Source of the DNA: Euperipatoides rowelli
Lineage: Eukaryota; Onychophora; Udeonychophora; Euonychophora; Peripatopsidae
DNA length: 11,285 nucleotides
NCBI GenBank assembly: GCA_003024985.2
Contig: PXIH01S0001205.1
Direction: 5' to 3' (one strand)
Below are positions 1-7,461 of the stretch, piece after piece. The position numbers and the translations under genes were made by a program. The notes beneath the pieces are model-generated. The model did not search any database. It was not told the origin of the DNA and saw only the letters and a list, made by a program, of their open reading frames with translations. Every line of letters begins with the position of its first letter. Position 1 is the first letter of the stretch.

Positions 1-204
1 TATAGTATAAATTAACAACTCTCGGAGTTTGAACTTTAATTTATTGTCAGAAATTTAATTTTACATTTTCCTGGATTAAACCCAAATTCACTGATGAATT
101 CATGATATGGCCCAAGGGAATCGCCCCATCCACCAAATTAAAATTATCCTCCCTCCCCCCTGAAAATCAAAATTTAATCCCTCTAAGGATTTCAGGTTGT
201 GCCT

Positions 205-316
205 CCCCCCCCCCCAAAAAACAAAAAAAAAAAAAAACAAGTCTATTTAAAAATAAATAAATTGATGAGTTTAGACGACAATGACAAAAAGGAAAGGATA
301 AAAAAAAAAAAAAAAA
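205..316. repeat. cluster of C and A homopolymer runs
   Basis: C11 at 205-215 is followed by A6 (216-221), A15 (223-237) and, after a short mixed spacer, A17 (300-316). Such runs are slippage-prone, so their exact lengths are uncertain in any assembly. The A runs could be tails of old retroposons, but no body sequence was recognised next to them. Confidence 0.8.
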
Positions 317-636
317 CTTATCAAATAAATTTTCCACAGGTAAAACAAACAAATTTAGTTGTCATCCTCTCCCCCCTACACACACACTTTTTCATTATTT
401 TACCGGTCCCGGGGGAAATATTCTGAATTCATCAATGCCAAAATTAATCTTGGACTATTCAGGTATTTGATTTGAATCTTTAGACACTACAGCAGCGTAT
501 TATTTATTTACTGATTATTCCAGACTTAATTATGGTGGCTAGAAAGGGTTAGTCATTGCGTCGTTTGTTCATTTTTTTTTATGACACTTTCTCTATCAGC
601 TCTTATGATGTAGGCCTACTTTCTTCTTTGTTATTT

Positions 637-683
637 AATAAAAGTTTTTTTTGGGGCTTTTTGCCTTTCAAAAAAAAAAAAAA
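637..683 (+). mobile_element. retroposon-like 3' end (AATAAA + A14)
   Basis: A canonical polyadenylation signal AATAAA (637-642) is followed 28 nt later by 14 consecutive A residues (670-683). A cleavage-signal distance plus an encoded A tail is the hallmark of a reverse-transcribed RNA 3' end (processed retrocopy, LINE or SINE tail). The upstream body is not recognisable and no target-site duplication could be assigned, so the 5' limit is unknown. Chance juxtaposition in A-rich DNA remains possible. Confidence 0.35.
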
Positions 684-827
684 TTCTGCGCAAAACATTT
701 TAATTTTATTTATTTAATTTTATACAAAAGATTGTAAGATTATTCAATTTAATATTGCAATATCATTGTCACAAGACATACATCACCACTAGATAAAAAA
801 ATACAATAGACTTGTTTTTAGATATAA

Positions 828-890
828 CCTAAATACGTGGTAGTTATGTTGCAGATGCACTTCCTCGGTAGTCACATGAAGAGAAGTAAC
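828..890 (+). promoter_or_regulatory. probable 5' leader of the cysteine proteinase gene
   Basis: This segment immediately precedes the chosen ATG and is more mixed in base composition than its surroundings. It contains ATGs at 846, 855 and 876, all in frame with the ATG at 891; the frame is open back to a TAA at 825-827. The start at 891 has the best initiation context (AACATGG, with A at -3 and G at +4) and gives a compact signal peptide, so the upstream ATGs are taken as leader sequence. A GATATAA string at 821-827 lies about 30 nt before a pyrimidine-rich CACTTCCTC, which could be a weak TATA/start-site pair. The transcription start is not defined. Confidence 0.35.
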
Positions 891-933
891 ATGGCGCTCA
901 ACTTTATTATACTTTCTGTATCTTGTTGTTTGG
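891..933 (+). CDS. exon 1 of a 26/29-kDa-type cysteine proteinase: start codon and signal peptide
   Basis: Coding exon 1 has 14 full codons plus one base and reads MALNFIILSVSCCLG once the last codon is completed from exon 2. It is a short polar start followed by a hydrophobic core, typical of a secretory signal peptide; the exon 2 continuation LIQG then DVV suggests cleavage after Gly19. The donor is G|GTTTGT (intron from 934). The alternative donor GTACTT at 938 would shift exon 2 into a frame with an early TGA, so 934 is preferred. Joining 933 to 5562 keeps phase 1 and makes a single Gly codon. In this family a secreted or lysosomal precursor starts with exactly such a leader. The exon is short and was found by splice phase and signal-peptide logic, so it is less certain than exon 2. 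In-frame ATGs from 846 could add up to 15 residues. Confidence 0.72.
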
Positions 934-1602
934 GTTTGTACTTTAAATTATTTTATTTTAAATTAATTCACATCGTTCTGGCAGTTTTTAAAATAGCCTA
1001 AAAATAATTTATCAATAACTAACGTGACCTTATTTTCTTATTTTTAAATTAAAAAAAAAAAGTGTTTTATTAAGTTTCTCGGTACTGTACATGATGCGAT
1101 CACTAAAATCCGGTTTAATTTCTGCTTCTTGTGAAGCCAGTGAAGGGAAGACAATGCAAAAACAATTATTTAATATACTTAAATGAAAAAGGCTATTTTA
1201 TTTTTGAATGAAAATTTAATTTTTTTTTTTCTAAAATTTCATTCTTCAAATAAAATTGAAAAGGAGCTAAATAACTGAGTGAACATAAAACTACTTTTCG
1301 CCTAGTCGAGGCCCTTTCTAGATATTTTTTAAGTCAGTGGTTATAATATACTGTATAGCAACTTCAACTCTTAATAAGAGGGATGGGGCAACTTCTTGAT
1401 GCAGCAGTAAGCTGGGTGCCCATCAGAAAGTTTTCTATAGCTCTCTAGTAGTCTAGTTAATTCACTAAAACTGAGTTTCTTACTAGAATTTTTGTCGAAT
1501 TCAAATAATTATAAAAATTACTAAATTTAGCCAAAAAGCTATCTAGGTTGTCCATGTCATTTTTTAAATATGAGGAAAACAATTATTTACTAATAAAATA
1601 AA
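934..1602. other. intron 1, first part: nothing recognised
   Basis: This is AT-rich intronic sequence. The stretch 1079-1160 is slightly richer in G and C, but no open frame, RNA gene or repeat could be identified in it. Confidence 0.5.
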
Positions 1603-2070
1603 AAATATTCAATTTATGAGAAACTAACAAAAGAACAAGCTGGTTTCAAGAGTGGATTATCAATATAGACCATCTGAAAGTAGTAGGCCCTATATGAGAA
1701 GTCATTTAAAGAAGCAGTGAATATGAACATACCCTTGACATAGGACTTATGAAAATGGCAATATGCTATAAGACTTGTTTTGTTTTGGATGTCCTAAAGA
1801 GCCCTAGTATTCATACTATACATACTGACCTGATTAACAACATACTGTATGTAAGAAGGTGACAACCACTGAAATTACATCTCCCCAAAGTTAGTTGAGG
1901 AAGTCTAGATGGAATGCACTGGACCATGGATAAATGAAGGCTGTTTGAATCTTCTGCATTTTACTGATGATATTGTTTTATTTGCTTAAGTGCAGGTAAC
2001 TTATAAAAACAGACAGTAATTGAAGCTACCTCAAAAACAGGCCTGCAATTTATTTATTTCATAGTTTTAG
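1603..2070 (+). mobile_element. decayed LINE reverse-transcriptase fragment (LINE A)
   Basis: Broken translations follow the order of a non-LTR retrotransposon reverse transcriptase. At about 1618-1655 the sequence reads EKLTKEQAGFKSGLS, the EQAGFR-type segment before the catalytic core. At about 1790-1850 a SPSIHTIHTDLINNI segment appears. At about 1858-1900 GD then ISPKL recalls the RQGDTISPKL segment. At about 1938-1985 NLLHFTDDIVLFA is the catalytic motif C, with Thr in place of the usual Ala before the Asp pair. At about 2023-2052 EATSKTGLQF matches the segment after the active site. The frame has several in-frame stops (after LS, after VEEV and directly after VLFA) and shifts between segments, and the region expected around motif A is scrambled. 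It is a dead relic. Only part of the reverse transcriptase is present; no endonuclease, ends or target-site duplications were found. The family resembles LINEs common in arthropods and other invertebrates. Confidence 0.75.
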
Positions 2071-2609
2071 CACAATTTTTTCATCAGCATTTCTTTAATA
2101 AGCTGGAAAAAAAACAATTAAAACCTGAACAGAAAAAAAAAAAAGTTATTGCTGTTGAATTTAAGATAGGCCTACTTCTGGTTCATATTAATAATAGGGC
2201 CTACTTTATTTAACTAGGCCTAATCAAACTAGATTAACTTAGCTTAAATTTGTTTGATCTACAAACTACTTCCAGAGCATTGAGTCAATAAAATAATGAG
2301 GGCATTCAATAAACATTGGTTTTATAGCAATAATATTTATAATAAACATGTAAATAATTATTTTTTCAGGTTTAATATTCATCAGCAATTAAATTCACAT
2401 TAAACACACAATGTCTTCACTAGAGACTATAAAAGGATGCTATCCCACAGTACCATTTGGTATAATTTCATAATTATATGTTGTCCAACTTGTCCTAGAA
2501 AAATAATCCCTAGTAATTATTGTATAGTAACATTAGTAACACACCTATAGCCATTAAATTATTAGAAATGTCATTGTTAACATCAAGAATTAATAAATGT
2601 TTCACATTT
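2071..2609. other. intron 1: nothing recognised between LINE A and the copia relic
   Basis: AT-rich intronic sequence with short A runs (for example 2132-2143) and two TAGGCCTA words (2167, 2215). It may include further decayed parts of either neighbouring element, but no translation here could be matched to reverse transcriptase, RNase H or a repeat terminus. Confidence 0.5.
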
Positions 2610-3900
2610 TAGTTTAAATCAGCCTTTGTTGGTGGAGCCAATTCTTCCCCAATCCTTTGTCCTCATTTAATCTAACAGGTGAAACCAGTATTTACCTAGG
2701 TCTTGGAATCCAAATCCTGTATCCCTTAACATTAATTCCATACCCCATCACTATTCTAGAAGTAGAAGTGTCGGACAATTTATATCAGGTAGTCTTAGGC
2801 TTAAAACAATATGCCCTACATACAAACATCCGAAGGAATGACACGTCAGGCTCTTGTCCTTTCCGTAGTTCATATGGTGACTTAAGAGTGCTTTAATGGC
2901 TGTTCTGTTTATGAGGAAGGCTTCAGAATTGGTTGCCTCCCCCCATTATTCTGTGGTAGATTATCGACTTTTAGTATGCAGAGACTTGTATTCATTATGG
3001 TTCTGTTCTGCATCCCCATTTTGTTGCTTAGGACAATGAGCCACTGATGTTTGATGTATTAAACCCAAATTTGACAAGAAAATTATTAACAGACTCACGG
3101 TTGAACTCATCTTTCCTCCATCTGTTCTTACTACTTTTGGCCATATCCTCTTCTGTTGTACTCACTTTTTATTAAATTTTTCAGATGCTTGAGACATTTC
3201 ATTAAGTCGGCTATATTGTCAGGAATCAGTAATTGTTAAGATATTTCCTCCCAATGCAGGCACTGGTAATGGCTCACATATATCCGACACTATAGTTTGA
3301 AATGGATTTTACTATATTACTATCTTAAGGTATAAATGTTTTTGTTTCATTTTTTTTCCATTTGACATACCAGTACCTTGCAGAAATTTATGACCACTTA
3401 CTAATTTTTAAATTCTCGACAACCCCTTAGCCAATATTTTCAATACTTTGATGATTCCAGTGTCCTATCCTAGGGCTAGGATACCATTCATGCAAACAAA
3501 TTCATATTTCCACCTGAACCATTTTTTTTTTCTCACTTATTTATACACCATTATATAACACTGTTTCTACAATGATATTACCCCGTTTTTTTAATACATT
3601 TACCATTAATAAATTCATCCCTAAATCCTGAGACTTACAATTGTTTTATAGAAATTAACCGATAATTAAGGTTGGGAATGGACAAAACTTTATTCACCTG
3701 TTTAGATTGTCCAATACTTTTTTCAATGTTTGCATACCCATATCTTTTCTTGGCTTTCAATTCCTTTCCGTTTGCCAGTGTCACAGTGATATGAGTCTCG
3801 AGTTTAATCAAAGAAGCAAATAATTGCCTTCGGTAGCTCATTTGAGCATTGGCCCCTGAGTCAACAATCCATTCTAATTTTTTTTATATCATTTACATCC
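2610..3900 (-). mobile_element. decayed Ty1/copia LTR retrotransposon: protease, pre-integrase and integrase
   Basis: Read on the minus strand, broken frames give copia pol domains in the right order. First comes the aspartic protease: EWIVDSGANAQMS (about 3836-3874), with the catalytic DSGA. The region ending PNLNYRLISIKQL (to about 3638) is the protease/pre-integrase join, followed by NGKCIKK and IIVETV (about 3545-3610). The pre-integrase GHWNHQSIE lies near 3450. The integrase core shows VRTDGG (about 3114-3132, second catalytic Asp) and QQNGDAE (about 3012-3040, catalytic Glu). The C-terminal part shows SPYELRKGQEPDV (about 2845-2882) and GYGINVKGYRIW (about 2705-2745), then VRLNED near 2670. 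Stops and frameshifts are numerous; one frameshift sits in an 8-A run just before the protease. A TAA follows IKQL. No LTRs, primer-binding site, gag or reverse transcriptase were recognised, so both ends are approximate. It is inactive and lies antisense to the host gene. Confidence 0.88.
3635..3841 (-). pseudogene. open segment of the copia relic (protease to pre-integrase)
   Basis: This is the longest intact reading frame left in the copia relic: 68 codons from an internal Met of the protease active-site region, through TLANGKELKAK, to LISIKQL and a TAA. The Met is not a genuine start, because the frame continues upstream through the DSGA catalytic motif to about 3886, where it meets a TAA at the A8 frameshift. 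In intact copia polyproteins a Cys normally follows KQL and the chain runs on into the integrase. It is therefore a fragment of a dead polyprotein rather than a small gene. Confidence 0.8.
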
Positions 3901-3974
3901 ATAGTCCTGACAATGTGGTGTTAAATTGGTCTAGATAGCTATCCTAATTGTTTAAATTAACTTAGATAATACCA

Positions 3975-4366
3975 AAACACAAAACTGGAAACACTTCTGA
4001 CATGAAAAACTACCATCCTATATCAACTATATCTAATATAGCAAAAATTATTGATAAACCTTTACAGTTTACATAGTCATATTTATAATAATGTCAAAAA
4101 TTATATTTCTCATTTACAACATACAGTAGTTTCTATTTGAGTATATCTACTAATCTAACTACCTTCAAAGTGAAATTGCCAAAGCACTGAATTAAGGTAA
4201 ACAACTTGATGATGTGCATATTGATTTTGCCAAGGCTTTTGACACATTAAATTATGAACTCCTTTTATACAAATTTGAACAGTTTGATACAAATGTAATA
4301 ACTGACATTTATAATAAACTGTTAATTACAGTATGTATTTACACAATATTTAAAGGGGACCTATAA
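3975..4366 (+). mobile_element. second, different LINE reverse-transcriptase fragment (LINE B)
   Basis: The segment starts with KHKTGNTSDMKNYHPIS followed by TISNIAKIIDK (3975-4058), matching the NYRPIS block at the start of many non-LTR reverse transcriptases (Jockey/CR1-like). A TAG follows. The middle is frame-shifted but retains IYNNVKNYIS and LQHTVVS (about 4082-4137). From about 4205 the frame reads LDDVHIDFAKAFDTLNYE, the catalytic motif A with its first Asp, and continues through LLLYKFEQF to a TAA near 4366. Motif C and everything downstream are missing or too decayed to see. Its sequence differs from LINE A, so the two are unlikely to be one broken element. It abuts the copia relic in the opposite orientation with under 100 nt between the recognised parts. 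Confidence 0.82.
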
Positions 4367-5561
4367 ATCTAGTAAAGAGTTATCAGTGATAGCGACAATA
4401 GTGTCACTTTGTCATGTTTGAATTAAGATGCATTCAAGAAATAATTCTTACCACTAAAATATTAATTGCTTAAATATAGTTGATTGTTTTAAGAAAGCAT
4501 CAAGTTTAATTTTAAATTGATTCAAGGAATTTGTGAACTAGCAATTTATCCTAAGGCAACACCTTTTTGCAATTTAAATTAAAATTATCTGCCACATTAT
4601 TGATCTCAATATAATTTTAAACTTTGCCATTTATTTTTTTAATACTGGTATTTATGTTAAATGTTTGCCTGCTATTAACATTCAAATTAGAAATCAAATC
4701 CCTCCTTGTCTTTATGAGGAGGAGGGCATATGTTGAGTCTATTGACTATCTGAATACTAGTGTATTTGGCTTGGACAAAGTGTCACAAGCTACAAATCTT
4801 CCAGTATTTTAACCTCTTCATCTCCCTTTTTATCATCGTTGATAAAAAATTTGTTGTCATAAAACTAAACTAAATTAAAAAAGCAAATTGTTTTGAAACA
4901 CTATTATACATTATATGGCACAAACAATTGTGCTAACTAGCCTATATATGCTAAAGGTGAAATATTTAAGAAAGGTGACATGTTAGGACAGGCACTTCTA
5001 TAATTAGAAGAAACAAAATTAAAGATAAACTCAATATTAATATTGTATTGGTAATATGTCAGGGATAATGTAGAATATCACATAAAGAAGAGAATTTTAA
5101 TACTATATTGTGTAGAATGAAAACAAAGGATTTTAATCAATTTATTCATAACTGTTTAAGCAAAGGCTTTGCCTATAGGCTACAGTTAAGGCAACAAAAA
5201 GTTTTATGCTAAAATAGAAAATGTGCATAAAATCAAAGTAAATTAGAAGACCCAAGATCTAAACTTGGTGGCCTGTGCTCAGTGCCTTCTAACTTAGACC
5301 TTACCAATAGAAAAAAATCTGGATAAGCCTATCCCTAAACCAAAATTGTACAAGTTTTTTTTTTTTTTTTATAATTATTAATTCATTGTATCAGAATTGA
5401 AACTTTTTTAATGACGATAATGCACAGTAATTGCTTATTTTACTAGTTATTTTAAATAAATATTTATTGCATAATTATTATGTCTAGGGCTTTTCATCAA
5501 TATTATTTTATTTAAACATTATTTACAGTATATTGTGGTTTATTTTCTCTCTTTTTCCTAG
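4367..5561. other. intron 1, last part: nothing recognised
   Basis: AT-rich intronic sequence with no supported gene. It contains T16 at 5355-5370, which could be the complement of an A tail from a minus-strand retroposon, but no body was identified. The final 25 nt form the polypyrimidine tract and AG acceptor of intron 1. Confidence 0.55.
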
Positions 5562-5714
5562 GATTAATTCAAGGTGATGTGGTTGCACCCCCTAAATTTG
5601 ATGCCACTTACCATGTTAGTGGAGTTATTTCTTTACCATACACTGAGATTAATGAGCCATTTGAAGCCTGGATAGATCCTCCATCTGGAAGAAGTCGTAT
5701 TGACTACTATGGAG
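5562..5714 (+). CDS. exon 2 of a 26/29-kDa-type cysteine proteinase (papain family C1A), N-terminal region
   Basis: The exon is 153 nt, phase 1 at both ends (acceptor TTTTTCCTAG|GA, donor GGAG|GTATAT). After the shared Gly it encodes LIQGDVVAPPKF, DATYHVSGVISLPYTEI, NEPFEAWIDPP and SGRSRIDYYG. The blocks LPYTEIxEPFxAW and RSRIDYYGG are characteristic of the N-terminal, non-catalytic part of the insect 26/29-kDa hemocyte proteinase and Drosophila 26-29-p, and of related invertebrate digestive or cathepsin-like proteinases. In that family a precursor of about 550 residues carries an extra N-terminal region, then an inhibitor-type propeptide and the papain-like catalytic domain; cleavage yields two chains. 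Here only about 65 residues are present, so Cys/His/Asn catalytic residues cannot be checked. The exon is intact, with no stop or frameshift, in contrast to the decayed elements around it. The function assigned is by family: an endolysosomal or secreted thiol protease. Confidence 0.92.
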
Positions 5715-5951
5715 GTATATTTTCTGAATAATAATAAGTTAAATGTCTGTGCAAATGATGATCTTTTTCCAGCAGTTGTAATTTATAAATCCTACTGAAC
5801 CTGAGTTCAGTTTTTTTATTTATTTATTTTTAAATTCAAATAGGCCTAAGTCAATAAAAGTTAAATTAATATTGTGTTTGAATAATATGCAAAAGCTTGA
5901 TACAAATTATATTCTATTATTAAATTAATTTTATTAATTGAATATGATTAG

Positions 5952-5975
5952 GGTAAATGTGCCAATAGTTGACCA
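5952..5975 (+). repeat. left terminal inverted repeat
   Basis: A 24-nt sequence with a perfect inverted partner at 7437-7460. Its inner 7 nt, TTGACCA (5969-5975), is the motif that recurs through the element. Confidence 0.85.
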
Positions 5976-6283
5976 ATTAAGAGAAGTCTTGAATATAATT
6001 ATTTTAATGTGGAATGAAATAAAATGATTTGACATTGTTAAACACATGAACAGGAAGCTTATTTATTTCTACACACTTTACATTATAAACAAAATAAAAT
6101 AGGTTTGGTTAACATCTTTCTGTAGGGCCTAAAGCAATCAAAGGTGGGTTTTTCCAGTAATTGACCACCATCGTCTAGAGTTGGAGAACTTTATAACCAG
6201 TAGTTGACCACTATGTTATACACAAAAATCAAAAATCTTATAACGCAACATTTGAAACTAGAACCATTTATGTACAGTATGTA

Positions 6284-6376
6284 TTTTATATAATATTTTA
6301 TCACATCAACAAAATTTTATATAATAATTTAACACATCAACAAAATTTTATATAATAATTTAACACATCAACAAAA
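6284..6376 (+). repeat. 31-bp tandem repeat, three copies
   Basis: Three head-to-tail copies: 6284-6314, 6315-6345 and 6346-6376. Copies 2 and 3 are identical; copy 1 differs at a few positions in its middle. Each ends in ACATCAACAAAA-type sequence and the next begins TTTTATATAAT. The repeat lies inside the inverted-repeat element. Confidence 0.92.
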
Positions 6377-6643
6377 TTTGTCACTATAGGCCCTAATAAG
6401 AAAAATACAAAATAGAAAAAATTACATTTTTTTTATGCGCTATAAGCATCAGAAAATACAGATGAAGTTAACATAAAGCCTACTGTATATAGAAAATCAT
6501 GTGAACTTGTAGGCCTATCTTAAGCTATGACTGATTTGGAAAATTTGTATTTGATACAATCACCAATAGTTACTATTTCTGTGTTTCAAGTTTAGGAATC
6601 TGATCCTTATCAAAAATACTTGTTACCAAGTTAAAATAATATT

Positions 6644-6667
6644 TATTATTATTATTATTATTATTAT
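6644..6667 (+). repeat. (TTA)n microsatellite
   Basis: About eight consecutive TTA triplets ending at 6667 just before GAAAA. Together with the adjacent A17 run (6669-6685) it resembles the simple-repeat tail often found next to a SINE or other retroposon. Confidence 0.9.
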
Positions 6668-6668
6668 G

Positions 6669-6800
6669 AAAAAAAAAAAAAAAAATTCCATGGCATGAAA
6701 GCCTAATGAGGGCCAAGGCCTGCCAAGCAACTACCACATGTGGGCAAAGTAATGCCACCTTGTGCGGAGATAAGGTGACGTATGGTTAGCACGGACGGTC
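6669..6800. mobile_element. GC-richer block next to A17: SINE-like insertion candidate
   Basis: An A17 run (6669-6685) is followed by about 115 nt (6686-6800) clearly richer in G and C than the several kilobases around it, including CCATGGCATG, GGGCCAAGGCCTGCC and GGTGACG. On the minus strand the order is GC-rich body, T17, then ATA repeats, which would suit a short pol III-type retroposon with a T-run end and microsatellite tail. TGGTTAGCACGG (about 6784-6795, + strand) vaguely resembles a tRNA-type A box, but no B box lies at the expected distance, and that strand does not agree with the minus-strand tail model. No family was recognised and no target duplication found. Confidence 0.35.
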
Positions 6801-6865
6801 ACTAATAAAATAATATGCATAATAATAAGCAAACAAATTATTAATTTAACATAGGCCTACAAAAT

Positions 6866-6890
6866 AAAGTTGATCAGAATAATCAACTTT
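6866..6890. repeat. short inverted repeat AAAGTTGA / TCAACTTT
   Basis: Perfect 8-bp arms at 6866-6873 and 6883-6890 flank a 9-nt loop. It is AT-rich, so a weak hairpin at best. The arms contain GTTGA, the start of the recurrent GTTGACCA motif in the element. Confidence 0.6.
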
Positions 6891-7070
6891 TATGCACTAC
6901 TCAATTTTTAGCAGTTGACCAGTACCACATAGTCAACTACTAAAAAAAAAAAAAGAGTTTTCTGAATGTAATTTTTCATTTTTTGGTCAAAGCACAATAT
7001 ACCATGATATTTTAAACTTAAAATGATGAAAAACAGCTAAATATACAGTAATCATAATAATTGACTAATA

Positions 7071-7120
7071 TGGTCTACTATTGGACATTTATTACTTTTT
7101 CGGTAATAAATAGTTGACCA
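7071..7120. repeat. internal, back-to-back degenerate copies of the element's termini
   Basis: 7071-7090 (TGGTCTACTATTGGACATTT) matches the right terminus with one substitution and one missing base. 7102-7120 reads GGTAATAAATAGTTGACCA, a shortened match to the left terminus. Between and across them lies an 8-bp palindrome, TTTATTAC / GTAATAAA. The order right-end then left-end is what two adjacent or nested copies of one element would leave. Confidence 0.6.
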
Positions 7121-7436
7121 TGGATATTATGCAGTTAAGATTAATGTTAATTATTTTATCAACAAAATTATATAATTACGGTATATAATATGCTTTCTCA
7201 TTTATAAATAACAAAAACACAAGTATAATTGTGCAAATAATTGTATGATGGCTTCCCTTGTGTTTAACTCTTGCAAGAAATTTTCAAGATGGTTACAAAC
7301 ACCTACTTTCTGTTCCTGTATTATGTGGTGATTCATTGACTGTCCAAGAACAGTTGGGACTAATCAGATTTGATTTTTCTCTACTATTATCCTTAAAATT
7401 TAAAATAGAAACTGAAGTTGGTCAATTATTAGTGGG

Positions 7437-7460
7437 TGGTCAACTATTGGCACATTTACC
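7437..7460 (-). repeat. right terminal inverted repeat
   Basis: Perfect reverse complement of 5952-5975 over 24 nt. A further TGGTCAA lies just inside at 7419-7425. Confidence 0.85.
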
Positions 7461-7461
7461 A

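Larger units (their letters stand above)
1..827. other. upstream non-coding, low-complexity DNA
   Basis: No gene is supported here. The stretch is AT-rich with C-rich and A-rich homopolymers and a short CA run near 378-387. Translations in this part are low-complexity (poly-Lys, poly-Phe, poly-Pro) and reflect homopolymers rather than protein. It lies upstream of the protease gene's first exon, so distal promoter elements could be here, but none can be identified from sequence alone. Confidence 0.6.
934..5561 (+). other. intron 1 (4628 nt) of the cysteine proteinase gene
   Basis: This phase-1 intron opens with GTTTGT at 934 and closes with a pyrimidine-rich tract (TTCTCTCTTTTTCCTAG) ending at 5561. 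It carries three decayed retroelement fragments, two on the + strand and one on the - strand. No further coding exon is needed between exons 1 and 2, since their join gives an uninterrupted signal peptide and mature start. Confidence 0.7.
5951..7461. mobile_element. DNA transposon-like element with 24-bp terminal inverted repeats
   Basis: The left end GGTAAATGTGCCAATAGTTG plus ACCA (5952-5975) is the perfect reverse complement of 7437-7460. If one more, mismatched base is included at each end (5951 G, 7461 A), the element is flanked by TA on both sides (5949-5950 and 7462-7463), consistent with a TA target duplication; this is weak because TA is common here. The interior, about 1.46 kb, has no transposase frame, so the element would be non-autonomous (MITE-like or an internally deleted copy). 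It holds eight exact TTGACCA/TGGTCAA motifs, a 31-bp tandem repeat, an (ATT)n/A17 and GC-rich block, and a second, degenerate pair of terminus-like sequences at 7071-7120. The superfamily is not assigned. Confidence 0.72.

Noticed and set aside
199-426. Overlapping open frames on both strands near the window start
   Set aside because: Their proteins are poly-Pro/poly-Lys or poly-Phe translated from C and A homopolymers.
2657-2896. 79-codon open frame on the + strand
   Set aside because: It is the antisense of the copia integrase C-terminal region, whose minus-strand translation carries recognisable motifs (SPYELRKGQEPDV, GYRIW). The + strand protein matches nothing known.
4624-4812. 62-codon open frame on the + strand in intron 1
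   Set aside because: Hydrophobic, AT-driven composition with no recognised motif; it could include decayed LINE sequence, but nothing supports that.
6573-6758. 61-codon open frame on the - strand
   Set aside because: It is made of the GC-rich block, the T17 run (poly-Phe) and the microsatellite (poly-Asn); the ATG context and content do not suggest a gene.
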